Assembly (NCBI GenBank): GCA_020721875.1
Contig: DYLX01000004.1
Location: 1-58,957, forward strand
DNA from: Leptospira biflexa
GTDB lineage: Bacteria; Spirochaetota; Spirochaetia; Treponematales; Rectinemataceae
Direction of reading: 5' to 3'
DNA: 58,957 nt
In this document: in pieces, positions 32,630 through 42,965 of the stretch
Layout: each line of letters opens with the position of its first letter
Position numbering within the stretch: position 1 is the first letter of the stretch
Position numbers and translations under genes: made by a program
The notes under the pieces: model-generated
What the model saw: the letters and a program-made list of their open reading frames with translations, nothing else
Told to the model about the DNA's origin: nothing
Databases searched by the model: none

Positions 32630-35320
32630 ATGATGGATGAATCTCCATTGACTGAAAGACTGCAGTTGATGCTCAACGAGGAAAAATGGACCAGAACACT
32701 CATGGCGAATTATTCCATCGGAAGCCTGAAGGATCTCGATCGCTTTATTGAGGAAGTAACGGCGCAAAACCTCACCGAAAAGGCGATCAAAGTATGCACG
32801 GATCACCTTGCTCAGGCTAAAAATAGCGTCATCGCGCTTTATGTCGCGGGGATGCTCAACATTATGCGCCAGCCCGCGGATGAGTCGTACCTCGTGCAGC
32901 TCATGGATCTCTTCGGCGACAATAAAAAAATCAACATCATCGAGTACATATGCAACCGTATTCTCGATTACGGCGACAACAGAATTGCGCTCGTAAAACT
33001 TGCTGAATGCTATACCGATGAAAACAGGATCGAAGAGCGCTACGGTGTGTGGGAAAAGCTCGTCCGGATCGACACTGAAGAAGCTGAGCTCGCCCAACTT
33101 ATTGCAGAATGGAAAGAGAAAAACAGGTTTTTAGAAGAGGCGATTGATTTTTACAAAAAGGCGATTATCCGCTACATCAACAAGGGGCTCTTCGCGAATA
33201 TAAAGGAAATCTGGCTCAAGTTGATCGAGCTCTCCCCTGAAGACCTTGATTTTTTCCTCCATGCACAGAACAAGATCGCCAAACAGATCTCACCTGAAAA
33301 AGCGGCAATGCTGCTCATGGATCTGTATGCCTGGTACAAGAAAAGCGAGAAGTGGGAAACCGCGTTGAGCATTTTAAAAATCACCATTGAGTACGACGAG
33401 CGGAATACAGCACTCAGGAAAGAGTTAGTTGACTGCTACACTGCCATCTACTCCGGGCACTCAATGTTCGACGAATGCCTGCGGCTCTCGAACATCAATC
33501 AAACCTATCGATCGCTCCACGAGGCCATCTCAGATTTTGAGAAGAGAATCGCCTTCGACAAGGGCAATTTCGTGTTTCACCGGACCTGGAATATCGGGCG
33601 CATTTCCAACATCACGAATGATGAGATTGTAATAGACTTCGCGAAATCCAGAAACCACCATATGTCGCTCAAAATGGCGTTCGACAGCCTCACCACACTC
33701 GCAAAGGACCACATCTGGGTTCTAAAGGCAACATGGCCCAAGGAAAAACTCCGCGATAAAGTGAAGGCAGACCCTGCCTGGGCGATCAAGATCATCATCA
33801 AGAGTTTCGACAACCGTGCGGACATGAAGCGCATCAAGGCAGAGCTCGTGCCCTCGGTGCTCTCCCCTTCAGAGTGGAATTCGTGGAACTCGCGCGCAAA
33901 AGAGATTGTCAAAACCGACCAGATGTTCGGTAACGCACAGGACGATATCTCGACATTCATTGTACGAGATCGTCCTCTCTCCTTTGAAGAGAAGATCTAC
34001 GCTCAGTTCAAGGCTGAGAAAAACTTCTTCGCGCGTGTCCAGTTTTTACGTGAGTACATTGATCTCAGTGAGGACATCGACTCTGATTATTTTGAAGACA
34101 TGCTCGCGTATTTCGTCTCCTTTCTCAAGTTGGCTCAGGTGAACGAATTCGTTATCAGTTCTTTCCTCCTTATGAAGGAACTCTCGACAAAACATCTTCG
34201 TCTTCAGCAATATGTTACGCTGCGCTTCGCCGACCTCTTCGCGCAGGTAAAAGACAACATTGTTCCAGTATATCTCTCGATCAAGGACACTGAGCTCAAG
34301 AATCAGTTCACTCAGAGTATCAAGACCTTTGTGCCGAACTGGCCTGATGTCTATATCCAGCTGCTCCCCTACGCCCGAACCGCAAAGATGCTCGAAATGC
34401 TTGAGTCCGCAGGCGAAGAGGAAAAGCTGAAGAAGATGGCAATGTTCATAGTCGAGAACTACAAAGACATGCGAGAAGCTTTCCTCTGGCTCGCTAAGGA
34501 TCTCAAAGACAAGCCATGGCTCAAGGAGCTCGGCATCGTTCGTGAGAAGATCATACTGACACAGCTCCACATTCTCGACATCACATTCAAAGAAATCGAC
34601 AGCCACAAGGACACCACTGAAAACCGGAAAATCAATAAGCTCGTTCAAAACATCCTGTTTAAGGACAAGGATCTCGAGGAATTCCTCAGTGACGCGCCCC
34701 AGCAGGTGGCGGAGCGCGTCTACTCGATGCTCTCCGACATTAAGGAAGTCGACCCGGCGATCAAACTCGATCTCAAGAAAAAGATTGGCGAGCGCTTCCC
34801 CAACATCAAGTTTTACGACGGGAATGAACGTCTCACGGTGTCGAGGGGACTCATGGTGACCGCGGCGAAATACGAGGAAAAGAAACGCCTCCTTGGCCGC
34901 ATCATGGAAGTCGAGGTTCCCGCCAACCAGAAGGAAATTGCCTTCGCCCTGTCGCTCGGCGACTTGCGCGAGAATGCCGAGTACAAGGCTGCGAAAGAAA
35001 AACAGGATGAGCTCAACGCGAAGGTAGGAAAGCTTAAGAATGAACTCGATCGCGCACAGATCATCGGCCCGGAACACGTCGATATCACTTCCATTTCGTT
35101 TGGCACGAAGATATCGCTCAAGAATACTGTTTCAGGAGAGCCAGAGGTCTTCACGATTCTCGGTCCATGGGAGTCGGACCCCGAAAACAAGGTAATCTCT
35201 TACCTTTCCCCTCTCGGCAAGCACCTCTTAAATCACAAGGTTGGAGATACGCTCAATTTCACGATCAATGAGCGCAAGTTCAGCTATAAAGTGGTAAAAA
35301 TCGAGAAGGCAAACTTCTAG
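32630..35320 (+). CDS. greA: Large GreA-type transcription elongation factor with helical-repeat N-terminus
   Basis: An 896-residue protein. Residues ~1-735 are helical and TPR-like. Residues ~740-896 are a complete Gre factor. The coiled-coil finger has the catalytic acidic tip DLRENAEY, with the Asp and Glu that place the metal for transcript cleavage, and a C-terminal FKBP-like domain follows (VFTILGPWESDPENKVISYLSPLGKHLL...). Ordinary GreA has ~158 residues. Proteins of ~900 residues with a C-terminal Gre domain are known from Borrelia and Treponema. It should rescue backtracked RNA polymerase; the role of the long N-terminus is unknown. Two ATGs are adjacent (32630, 32633) after GAGGAGA. 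Confidence 0.88.
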   Translation: MMDESPLTERLQLMLNEEKWTRTLMANYSIGSLKDLDRFIEEVTAQNLTEKAIKVCTDHLAQAKNSVIALYVAGMLNIMRQPADESYLVQLMDLFGDNKKINIIEYICNRILDYGDNRIALVKLAECYTDENRIEERYGVWEKLVRIDTEEAELAQLIAEWKEKNRFLEEAIDFYKKAIIRYINKGLFANIKEIWLKLIELSPEDLDFFLHAQNKIAKQISPEKAAMLLMDLYAWYKKSEKWETALSILKITIEYDERNTALRKELVDCYTAIYSGHSMFDECLRLSNINQTYRSLHEAISDFEKRIAFDKGNFVFHRTWNIGRISNITNDEIVIDFAKSRNHHMSLKMAFDSLTTLAKDHIWVLKATWPKEKLRDKVKADPAWAIKIIIKSFDNRADMKRIKAELVPSVLSPSEWNSWNSRAKEIVKTDQMFGNAQDDISTFIVRDRPLSFEEKIYAQFKAEKNFFARVQFLREYIDLSEDIDSDYFEDMLAYFVSFLKLAQVNEFVISSFLLMKELSTKHLRLQQYVTLRFADLFAQVKDNIVPVYLSIKDTELKNQFTQSIKTFVPNWPDVYIQLLPYARTAKMLEMLESAGEEEKLKKMAMFIVENYKDMREAFLWLAKDLKDKPWLKELGIVREKIILTQLHILDITFKEIDSHKDTTENRKINKLVQNILFKDKDLEEFLSDAPQQVAERVYSMLSDIKEVDPAIKLDLKKKIGERFPNIKFYDGNERLTVSRGLMVTAAKYEEKKRLLGRIMEVEVPANQKEIAFALSLGDLRENAEYKAAKEKQDELNAKVGKLKNELDRAQIIGPEHVDITSISFGTKISLKNTVSGEPEVFTILGPWESDPENKVISYLSPLGKHLLNHKVGDTLNFTINERKFSYKVVKIEKANF

Positions 35321-35380
35321 AGCCTTTAGATAGGCGCGGGTATGTCGGTCTTTCTTTTTTGGAGAATTCCTGTCGCTTAC

Positions 35381-36523
35381 CTACTCTTCGGCACGCGATT
35401 GAGAATACGCGCGCAAGAAATCGGCAGCGAAGGATTCGAAGCGGTCTTCTTCGATAGCGCGACGAATTTTGCGCACAAGGTCTTCCAAGAAGTACAGGTT
35501 GTGCTGGCTCGCCACCATAGAGTATAAAATTTCATTATTCCTAAAGAGATGGTGTAGGTAGGCACGCGTATAGGTTGTGCACACACGGCAGGAACACTCG
35601 GGATCGATCGGATTAAAATCCTCACGATACATCGCCTTTTTAATACTTATTTGCCCGCGTGAGGTGAAGAGCAACCCATTGCGCGCGGTACGGGTGGGAT
35701 AGACACAGTCGAAGATATCGATTCCGTTGCGGACCGCCTCAATAATATAGTCAGGAGTTCCGATGCCCATGAGATAATGTGGCTTTTCTGTCGGTAAAAG
35801 TGGTGTGGTAAACTCGAGGTACTCGAGGTACGCTTCTTTTGGCTCCCCGATCGAGAGCCCTCCGATCGCAATGCCTGGAAGATCGAGCGATGCGATCTGT
35901 TCCGCGCTCATGGCGCGTAACTCGCGGTAGAAGTTGCCCTGTACGATCCCAAAAAGGTAACCGAGGTAACCGCTCTCTCGCTGCACAAGCCAGCGCTCTT
36001 TGGCGCGCTTTGCCCACTCGAAGGTAAGTGTGGCGGCTCGATACGCTTTTTTCTCTGTCTCCCCCCAAGGCGCACAGATATCAAGTGCCATTTGGATGTC
36101 TGAGTTGAAGGAAGTCTGAACATCGACCACGGTCTCCGGAGTGAGTACGTGCGCGGATCCATCGATGTGCGATTTAAAATGCACTCCCTCATCGAGGATC
36201 TTGCGAAATTGGGAGAGTGAGAACACCTGAAATCCGCCAGAGTCGGTGAGAAAATTTTTTTTCCAACCAGAAAAACCGTGCAAGCCGCCTGCTTTTTTTA
36301 TTATTTCTGGACCTGGTCTAAGAAAAAGGTGATAGGTGTTCGCAAGAATAATCGAGAAACCCATTTCCTCAAGATCGCGTGGCTCGACCGCTTTGACAGT
36401 CGCGTTGGTACCGACGGGCATAAATGCCGGGGTTGCGACATCGCCGTGAGGAAGAGAGAGAACTCCCGTTCGCGCTCTGCAGTGCGCATCTCTGTGCACT
36501 TCATAAAAAATCGAATCGATCAT
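35381..36523 (-). CDS. tgt: Queuine tRNA-guanine transglycosylase
   Basis: A 380-residue TIM-barrel enzyme that exchanges guanine 34 of Asp, Asn, His and Tyr tRNAs for preQ1. The nucleophile and general-base aspartates are in LTDSGGFQVFSL and DIFDCVYPTRTARNG. The zinc site is CSCRVCTTYTRAYLHHL (three Cys and one His). The tRNA-Tyr (GTA) in this window has the GUN anticodon that the enzyme modifies. TAGGA precedes the ATG at 36523. A TATAAT upstream suggests its own promoter in addition to read-through from lptG. Confidence 0.96.
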   Translation of the reverse strand: MIDSIFYEVHRDAHCRARTGVLSLPHGDVATPAFMPVGTNATVKAVEPRDLEEMGFSIILANTYHLFLRPGPEIIKKAGGLHGFSGWKKNFLTDSGGFQVFSLSQFRKILDEGVHFKSHIDGSAHVLTPETVVDVQTSFNSDIQMALDICAPWGETEKKAYRAATLTFEWAKRAKERWLVQRESGYLGYLFGIVQGNFYRELRAMSAEQIASLDLPGIAIGGLSIGEPKEAYLEYLEFTTPLLPTEKPHYLMGIGTPDYIIEAVRNGIDIFDCVYPTRTARNGLLFTSRGQISIKKAMYREDFNPIDPECSCRVCTTYTRAYLHHLFRNNEILYSMVASQHNLYFLEDLVRKIRRAIEEDRFESFAADFLRAYSQSRAEE

Positions 36524-36547
36524 CGTTATATCCTATCTTTATATGGA

Positions 36548-36575
36548 ATTATAATACTATGCAATCAGCAATCTA
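36548..36575 (-). promoter_or_regulatory. Possible internal promoter of tgt
   Basis: A perfect TATAAT (36553-36548) in the AT-rich gap after lptG, with a poor -35 (TAGATT) 16 bases before it. The predicted leader is ~18 bases with TAGGA. Confidence 0.35.
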
Positions 36576-37739
36576 TGTTCTCGCACTCAAGTAAGATACG
36601 ACAGATATAAGCGCAAAGCAGCACATCACGCTCCAAATCGCAAGCGTGGGCGACAGGATCCTAGATTTCGCCGCCAGCGAGGCGACCATCTGTGCGACGT
36701 AATAGAATGTCGCGCTCGAGAGACTTGAGAGCATGCTCAAGAGAAAAATGCTCTTTTTAAACCTTCCGATAAAAGCACCGGCTAAGCCAATCACAATGAG
36801 AGGCGTGAGGGAGAATGAAAATCGTCGCTGACGCTCGACCTCCGCATCGGTAGAGGGAAGTCCAGAAGAATTCAGGAACTGAATCTGGGCGCTTAGCTCT
36901 TGAATGCTCAGCAACCGCACATCCATCGTGGGGCGTTCGAAGCTCGAGGGCGACTCATTCAATTGCGGATCGGTAAATTCCGCAGTTTTGACGAATTTCC
37001 ACAATGCGCCCTCATTCGTATAGATGCTCGCGTCCATAAATCGCCAGATGCCGTGATCCCAGTGCGCGTTCTGGGCCGAAATGCGGCGTACGAGATCGCC
37101 CTGTGCATTTCTCTCGATGATGGATGGGTTGTAGAGGCGCTGGTTCTTCATGTCGTAGTATCGAAAGGTGTAAATATACTTGCCCTTTTCAACAATCAGT
37201 CCCGGGATCGAATTTTTTGTCGTGGAGTCCTGGAGCGAGGATGCTTGAAGTGTGTCTCGCGCGCGTAGAAAGGGTATCGACATATACTCGGTGAGCACGA
37301 GCTCGAAGACGCAGAGAAACAAAGAGAATGCTACGACCGGAAGAAGTAGACGCTGCAGGGATATACCTGCGCTGAAAACCGCCTCAAGTTCGCGATTTGC
37401 GTGCCAATCGCTCAAAATAAACACGATGGCAAAGAGAAAGGCTACTGGTAAGGATTCAGCTATGTGCTTCGGAGCGCCGAGGCCGATCCACGCGAGAATT
37501 CTTAGAAAGGGCGCGTTGTGGGCGAGAAATCTCCACAGGATCGAAAAGAGCTCAGCGAGACTCATGATAAGCGACAAGAATAGCGAGCCACCGGCTGTCC
37601 AGAGCACCACCTTCCTCAAAAGGCTATTCCAGAGCAACGCAGGGGCGTTCCACCTTACCCCTCCTCGGATGCGCCCCACAGTCGATGCCGCCACGCCGCT
37701 CACAATAAATGCCCCGTTGAGACTTTTTTTGAAAGCCAT
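36573..37739 (-). CDS. lptG: LptG-like permease (YjgP/YjgQ family)
   Basis: About 388 residues. Three membrane helices near the N-terminus are followed by a periplasmic jellyroll-type domain and three C-terminal helices (LTPLIVIGLAGAFIGRF onward), which is the YjgP/YjgQ pattern. With LptF it forms the membrane part of the exporter that extracts lipopolysaccharide or a related glycolipid from the inner membrane. The start is uncertain. ATG 37739 and GTG 37781 both lack a Shine-Dalgarno sequence and overlap lptF. A TTG at 37637 would begin close to the first helix, as in relatives. No lptA, lptB or lptC is adjacent. LptF/LptG order is assigned by position only. Confidence 0.82.
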   Translation of the reverse strand: MAFKKSLNGAFIVSGVAASTVGRIRGGVRWNAPALLWNSLLRKVVLWTAGGSLFLSLIMSLAELFSILWRFLAHNAPFLRILAWIGLGAPKHIAESLPVAFLFAIVFILSDWHANRELEAVFSAGISLQRLLLPVVAFSLFLCVFELVLTEYMSIPFLRARDTLQASSLQDSTTKNSIPGLIVEKGKYIYTFRYYDMKNQRLYNPSIIERNAQGDLVRRISAQNAHWDHGIWRFMDASIYTNEGALWKFVKTAEFTDPQLNESPSSFERPTMDVRLLSIQELSAQIQFLNSSGLPSTDAEVERQRRFSFSLTPLIVIGLAGAFIGRFKKSIFLLSMLSSLSSATFYYVAQMVASLAAKSRILSPTLAIWSVMCCFALISVVSYLSART

Positions 37740-38980
37740 ACGATGAGCGCGGCGAACAGCATGATTAGGTTGGGCATCCACATAGAGAGCAAGGGATTAA
37801 AATCCTGTCGGTAGCCGAGCGTCTGCCCCACGAAGAGGAGCGCCCAGTAGATCACCGAGAGGAGAAGCGCCAAACCGAATCCCGCGGTGCGTCCTGCCCT
37901 CTTCGATCCAATTCCAAGAGGAAAGGCCAGGAAGGCGAAAAAAAAGCATGCCGAAGGGATTACGAACTTCTTCTGATACTCAAGCCGATACACTTGGAGT
38001 GAGGAGTCCGAAATTCGCTGATTTCGGAGTGAGTCTACGGAGTTGAGCGTCGAAGCGAGCGCAGCGATGGACGCAGAGTTCCCTGTCGCCACACTGTCGT
38101 ACCTGCGCCGAAGCTGATCCAAAGCCGACGCAAGTTGCGTGCGATTCTCCATCACTCTCGCAGCGAGCCTGCTTTCTTTTTGCTGAATCTGGCGAGAGAG
38201 GGCGCTCAGCGACATTTCTGAAGGAGCGATGCCTGAAAAGTTGGGAATCTCCTTCTGTATCTGTATGCGAACTACGGCTGATTTCGCAGAGGTGACAGAG
38301 AAATCCCCTGGCGCCCCGCTCAGCGGTTTTTTCTCTTCTATGAGGTCGCGCATCGTGAGAATTGCTGACAGCGAGTCTTCAGAAAAATTCAGCTTCACTT
38401 CTTTTGCGGAGGCGACGCTCGAGTCATCTCCCTGCTTCTGATTGACGAGAACGATATCGCTAAGTGTACCCGATTCAGATCCGCCTGTGACAAGCAATGA
38501 GGTGCCGTAGCGAGTGATGGAGAATGGCGCAAGCTCAATTTTCGCCGATTTTCGTATGAGCTCGGCGTACACTCTCTTGTAACCTTGGGCGGCCTGAGGT
38601 ATCGACCAGTCGTTGAGCATAAATGATCCAAAAGCGACGACGAAACCGACGATTAAAAATGGCATATAGAGCCAGAGAGGACGAATCCCCAGCATTGAAG
38701 AAGCCATAAACTCATTGTCCGCATTCTGCCGCGATGAAGACATCAGCGTAGCGGCGAGCACTGAGAAGGGAACGGTAATCGCCAGGATTGTGGGAAGCGA
38801 ATAGAAGAGAAGTTTCGCCACTGACAGCAGGTCGGCCCCTCGTGAGAGGATGTCCTCGGCAAAAAGCAATATCTGATTGATCAAAAAAACGATAAAAAAG
38901 AAAAAGAAGGCCATAAGAAATGACCCCATTATCTCAGAAAACATCGATTTCCACAGAGTGAGCGGCGCTCTGATCTTCAT
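37700..38980 (-). CDS. lptF: LptF-like permease (YjgP/YjgQ family)
   Basis: A 426-residue YjgP/YjgQ-family inner-membrane protein: an N-terminal helix after MKIRAPLTLWKS, a Phe-rich first segment, two more helices, a large periplasmic region (~125-310) and three C-terminal helices. The segment SSRQNADNEFMASSMLGI is the conserved cytoplasmic coupling-helix region that contacts the ATPase LptB. The ATG at 38980 starts one base after the dut stop codon. An in-frame ATG further up (39001) lies inside dut. The periplasmic part contains an apparent helical hairpin rich in Gln, Arg and Ser that is longer than I expect. Confidence 0.85.
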   Translation of the reverse strand: MKIRAPLTLWKSMFSEIMGSFLMAFFFFFIVFLINQILLFAEDILSRGADLLSVAKLLFYSLPTILAITVPFSVLAATLMSSSRQNADNEFMASSMLGIRPLWLYMPFLIVGFVVAFGSFMLNDWSIPQAAQGYKRVYAELIRKSAKIELAPFSITRYGTSLLVTGGSESGTLSDIVLVNQKQGDDSSVASAKEVKLNFSEDSLSAILTMRDLIEEKKPLSGAPGDFSVTSAKSAVVRIQIQKEIPNFSGIAPSEMSLSALSRQIQQKESRLAARVMENRTQLASALDQLRRRYDSVATGNSASIAALASTLNSVDSLRNQRISDSSLQVYRLEYQKKFVIPSACFFFAFLAFPLGIGSKRAGRTAGFGLALLLSVIYWALLFVGQTLGYRQDFNPLLSMWMPNLIMLFAALIVWLSKKVSTGHLL

Positions 38981-38981
38981 A

Positions 38982-39443
38982 CTACGTGCCAGTCGAGCCA
39001 AACCCGCCGCTTCCTCTGAAAGTGCCTTCGAGGTCTTTTGTGGATACGAATGTGGCGCGAACCACGGGCGCGATCACGAGTTGCGCGATGCGCTGTCCAT
39101 GTTCGACAATAAAGGCCTCTTCGCCGAGATTGATGAGGATGACTTTTATTTCTCCGCGATAGTCGCTGTCGATTGTCCCAGGCGAGTTTAAACACGTGAT
39201 TCCATAGCGTATCGCAAGACCGGAGCGGGGACGCACCTGCGCCTCATACCCCTGAGGGAGTGCGATTCGCACCCCCGTTGGAATGAGCGCCCGAGCCATG
39301 GGGGCGATCACGACTGGCTCCGCAAGGGCTGCGAAGAGATCCGCGCCCGCTGCGCCCTCTGTGGCGTACTGAGGAACGCGTGCTATTTCTTCGAGTGCGA
39401 CAGGGACAGCGATGGCAGCGTGCTCAGAAGTTCTCAGACTCAA
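38982..39443 (-). CDS. dut: dUTP diphosphatase
   Basis: A 153-residue trimeric dUTPase that converts dUTP to dUMP and PPi. Conserved motifs are AGADLFA (motif 1), [11 protein letters not shown] (motif 2), [14 protein letters not shown] (motif 3, with the catalytic Asp), [11 protein letters not shown] (motif 4) and GSGGFGSTG (motif 5, the P-loop-like tail). The start appears to be TTG at 39443, preceded by GAGAGG and overlapping the end of the peptidase gene by 20 bases; no ATG or GTG gives a full motif 1 with a better site. Confidence 0.95.
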   Translation of the reverse strand: MSLRTSEHAAIAVPVALEEIARVPQYATEGAAGADLFAALAEPVVIAPMARALIPTGVRIALPQGYEAQVRPRSGLAIRYGITCLNSPGTIDSDYRGEIKVILINLGEEAFIVEHGQRIAQLVIAPVVRATFVSTKDLEGTFRGSGGFGSTGT

Positions 39444-40737
39444 GGTATCCTCTCTTCTTCATCTCTCTCTCGGGAATGTCCCCGAATATAAATCGAGCGC
39501 TGGAACTCGATGCAATCTGTTGCACCGAAAGTTCCACGGTTTCATCGTAGCCTATGGAGGTCATCCAGGCAAGTTCTTCCTCTACCGACTCCAGCCTGTT
39601 ATGGGCAAAGAATTGCCTCGCCATCCTCCGTTGTCGATATTCGCTGTCATCCATTGAGAGCGTAATGAGCCCTCTCACGCGGTTGTGAGCGTCCTCAAAC
39701 TCGCTTTGAGAAAAGGGATTTCGAACAAGACCCAAGGTTTCTTCCTCGAGGAGATCGAGCGCGGCGGGTAGCAGCTTTTTAGGAGCTTGGAGGTGCACAA
39801 TCCACAGGCTCTCGGCAACTTCTGTCTCAAAGGAGGAGTACACGGTGTAGCAGAGCCCTCTATCCTCTCGGATGCGCTGGAAAAGCCTTGAAATTGTGGA
39901 GCCGCCCCACATTTCATTGATTATCGCGCGGATGAGGTAGTCTCGCGAATCGCGCGGAGACTGAGTTTGCGTACCCTGTATCGCATACGAGAGCGCAAGG
40001 GGTTTCTTCTCATAGAGGGCAAAATGCTGAGGTCGCGCAATATCGATGCTCATTGCCGGTGGTGTATGAGGCGAGGGGATGATCGGAGGGTCTACGCGCT
40101 TACCGCGCAGGAGTACCTGCTCGAGCATGCGTTCGATGCGCGCTATGGCCTCGCTTTCATCGATACTTCCCGCAATGGAGATGAGCGCGTGTTCAGGATT
40201 AAAAACGCGCGTATAGAATGAAAAAAGCTCATCGTGCACGATAGCCTGCACCTCATCGACCCTTCCCGCAATGGGAAGCCCCACAGTCTGTCCCGGCCAG
40301 AAGCGCAGAAAAAAATGTTCGTGCGCGAGTTCTTCGGGGTCGTCGTCGGTCTGAAGTATCTCCGATACAATGACTGCCTTTTCCTTTTGAAACTCATGCT
40401 CGGGGAAGGACGAGAGAAAGGCCATTTCAAGGAGGCTTTCGCAGGATTGCTGCCACACATCGGCGGGAACGGTGCAGTGGACGCAGGTCACCGAGCGCTC
40501 GCTAAAGGCATTGACGAAACCTCCGGAGCGCTCAAATATCCTTGCCAACTCCCGAGCATCGTGGCTATGCGTACCTTTAAAGAGCATGTGCTCAATAAAA
40601 TGAAAAAAGCCCCTTTGTTGAGGCTTTTCACAGCGTGAGCCAAAGGGTATCCAGACGCCGATCGACACACTGGAGGCGGCAGGCATTGAATCGGCGGCGA
40701 GCACCGTGCCCACCGCCAATCTGCGGAGCATCGACAT
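39424..40737 (-). CDS. M16-family zinc peptidase
   Basis: A 437-residue pitrilysin/processing-peptidase-type protein. The inverted zinc motif [10 protein letters not shown] (HxxEH) is followed at the usual distance by the third ligand in EKAVIVSEI. An R-Y-type pattern in the second half is weaker. It resembles the YmxG/PqqL group that in many bacteria lies next to pnp and dut. There is no signal peptide, so it is probably cytoplasmic. It starts 11 bases after pnp. The ATG at 40737 has only a distant AAGG. Confidence 0.9.
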   Translation of the reverse strand: MSMLRRLAVGTVLAADSMPAASSVSIGVWIPFGSRCEKPQQRGFFHFIEHMLFKGTHSHDARELARIFERSGGFVNAFSERSVTCVHCTVPADVWQQSCESLLEMAFLSSFPEHEFQKEKAVIVSEILQTDDDPEELAHEHFFLRFWPGQTVGLPIAGRVDEVQAIVHDELFSFYTRVFNPEHALISIAGSIDESEAIARIERMLEQVLLRGKRVDPPIIPSPHTPPAMSIDIARPQHFALYEKKPLALSYAIQGTQTQSPRDSRDYLIRAIINEMWGGSTISRLFQRIREDRGLCYTVYSSFETEVAESLWIVHLQAPKKLLPAALDLLEEETLGLVRNPFSQSEFEDAHNRVRGLITLSMDDSEYRQRRMARQFFAHNRLESVEEELAWMTSIGYDETVELSVQQIASSSSARFIFGDIPEREMKKRGYLESENF

Positions 40738-40748
40738 AGAGAATTTTC

Positions 40749-42944
40749 TTACCTTTCCCGGCGCGGTTCCCTGTATGAATGTCGCGAATCACGATCTCTC
40801 GATCGATCTGATGATTTAAAATCTCCACGGGGAGTACGATCAGCTCGCATAGGCACTTCTCCATTCTCATCGAGTGCATCCACTGCAGCAAGGTTGAGCC
40901 TACCAAGATGATCGATCTCCATGAGTTTAACCTGAATCGAATCTCCCTCTTTGAGTATGTCGGTTACCTTCTCTACATGCCCTTTTGCGAGGCGAGAGAT
41001 GTGACAGAGCCCTTCTCTGCCGGGAATAATCTCCACAAAGGCGCCGAAATCCATGATTCTTTTTACGATGCCATTGTAGATTCTGCCGACTTCGGGTTCT
41101 TCCACCAAGCTGAGGATTGCGTCCCGCGCGCTGAACGTGGACTTCTGATCCTTTCCATATACGGTGAGAGAACCGTCTTCCTCAATGTTGATCTGCACAT
41201 CGAAGCGTTCTGACATCGCCTTGATATTTTTGCCCGATGGGCCGATGACAAGGCCGATTTTTTCAGGATCGATGCTCGCACTAATAACCTGCGGGGCATA
41301 GGGAGAAATCTCGCTCTGCGGCGAGGCAATCGTTTTCTCCATGATGGAGAGGATGTGGAGGCGTCCGCGTTTGGCTTGCTCGAGAGCCTTTCTCAAGATC
41401 TCTGTCGAAACCGATGAAATTTTGATATCCATTTGGAATCCGGTGATACCATCTTTGGTCCCTGCAACCTTGAAGTCCATATCGCCGAGATGGTCTTCGT
41501 CTCCAAGAATATCGGAGAGCACCGCGTAGCGGGTTTCGTCGGTGATGAGTCCCATGGCAATACCCGCAACAGGTTTGCTCATAGGCACACCCGCGTACAT
41601 GAGCGACATCGAGGAGGCACAGACCGTTGCCATTGAGGAGGAGCCGTTCGACTCGAGCACTTCAGCGACCACTCTGATGGTGTAGGGGAATTTTTCTTTT
41701 GGAGGAAGCATCGGCTCAACCGCGCGACGGGCGAGATCACCGTGGCCGATTTCACGCCGGCCGGTGCCGAGGCGACCTACTTCTCCAACCGAATACGGGG
41801 GGAAGTTGTAGTGGAGCATAAACCGCTCTCTGCGGTCGCCTTCGATGTCGTCAAAGATCTGCTCATCGAAGACAGTGCCGAGTGTTGTGACAGCGAGCAC
41901 TTGGGTCTCACCTCGAGTAAAGAGCGCGGAGCCATGCGTGCGCGGAAGTACGCCGATTTCACAGGTGATCGGGCGTATATCCTCAAGGCCTCGACCATCG
42001 ACACGGAGGCCCTTGTCGAGAATTGACGAGCGAAGAATCTCGTACTGAAGGTCATCCATGAGCTTGGAGAAGAGCTTTTGCTGTACATCGTCATTCAGAG
42101 AGTCTTTATACTTTTCCTTAACGGTGGCAATTGCAGTGGCGACTGCCTTGCCGCGCTCCTGCTTGATTTTCGTAAAAAGCGCTTTGGAAAGAAGCTCGTA
42201 GGCGAATGCACGGATCTCATCTTTATTGTTGAGATCGACGAGAAGCGGTGCCATACCAAGTTTCTCTTTTCCGGCGATTTTACGAAGCTCTTCGATGGTA
42301 GCGCAGATGGATGCGATTGGCGCCTTTGCGGTCTCGATAGCCTGGATCATCTCCTCTTCGGTCGCCTCGTGGGAACCGCCCTCGACCATGGTAATCCCCA
42401 CCGCGGTGCCCGCCACAACGATCTCAAGCTTTGCCCGGTCGATCTGCTCGTAGGTAGGATTGACGATGTAGGCGCCATCGACGAGAGCGACACGCACGCA
42501 GCCGATTGGCCCGTCGAAAGGAATATCGGAGATATGCACCGCGGCACTCGCGGCGTTTGCGGCGATAACATCGGGCGGATTGATTTGGTCGGCGGATATA
42601 CAGGTTGGAACGACCTGGATCTCACGGCCGAATTCCTTATGAAACAGAGGTCGCATCGGGCGATCGATAATGCGCGAAACGAGGATTTCTCTGTCCTTCG
42701 GTTTTGTCTCTCGCTTAATGAAGCCACCAGGAATTTTGCCCGCCGCATAGTACTTCTCAGAATACTCAACGGTAAGCGGGACAAAATCCAAGCCTTCGTT
42801 CGGTATGGATGAGCAGCAGGCCGTTGCGATCACCGCGCTGCCGCTGTAGGTGACGAATACAGCCCCATTGGCCTGTTTGGCCATTCTTCCGGTTTCGAAT
42901 ACCAGAGTTTCGTTGCCGACTTTGCATTCAAGTTTGTTGATCAT
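40749..42944 (-). CDS. pnp: Polynucleotide phosphorylase
   Basis: A 731-residue 3'-5' exoribonuclease that degrades RNA phosphorolytically. It has two RNase PH-type domains, a KH domain (IGLVIGPSGKNIKAMSERF) and an S1 domain (GRIYNGIVKRIMDFGAFVEI). The last ~30 residues are a disordered, basic tail of Arg, Asp and Ser (ending SYREPRRER), which may bind RNA or a degradosome partner. AAGGA precedes the ATG at 42944. A strong hairpin separates it from rpsO. Confidence 0.96.
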   Translation of the reverse strand: MINKLECKVGNETLVFETGRMAKQANGAVFVTYSGSAVIATACCSSIPNEGLDFVPLTVEYSEKYYAAGKIPGGFIKRETKPKDREILVSRIIDRPMRPLFHKEFGREIQVVPTCISADQINPPDVIAANAASAAVHISDIPFDGPIGCVRVALVDGAYIVNPTYEQIDRAKLEIVVAGTAVGITMVEGGSHEATEEEMIQAIETAKAPIASICATIEELRKIAGKEKLGMAPLLVDLNNKDEIRAFAYELLSKALFTKIKQERGKAVATAIATVKEKYKDSLNDDVQQKLFSKLMDDLQYEILRSSILDKGLRVDGRGLEDIRPITCEIGVLPRTHGSALFTRGETQVLAVTTLGTVFDEQIFDDIEGDRRERFMLHYNFPPYSVGEVGRLGTGRREIGHGDLARRAVEPMLPPKEKFPYTIRVVAEVLESNGSSSMATVCASSMSLMYAGVPMSKPVAGIAMGLITDETRYAVLSDILGDEDHLGDMDFKVAGTKDGITGFQMDIKISSVSTEILRKALEQAKRGRLHILSIMEKTIASPQSEISPYAPQVISASIDPEKIGLVIGPSGKNIKAMSERFDVQINIEEDGSLTVYGKDQKSTFSARDAILSLVEEPEVGRIYNGIVKRIMDFGAFVEIIPGREGLCHISRLAKGHVEKVTDILKEGDSIQVKLMEIDHLGRLNLAAVDALDENGEVPMRADRTPRGDFKSSDRSRDRDSRHSYREPRRER

Positions 42945-42965
42945 TACTTTCCTTCTCTACATTGT

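Noticed and set aside
34046..35077. A 343-codon minus-strand frame opposite the TPR-GreA gene
   Set aside because: It is fully antisense to the Gre domain and its N-terminal neighbour, with no ribosome-binding site, no recognisable motif and the expected mirror-image composition.
42078..42812. A 244-codon plus-strand frame opposite pnp
   Set aside because: It is antisense to the conserved RNase PH domain, with no independent evidence of coding.
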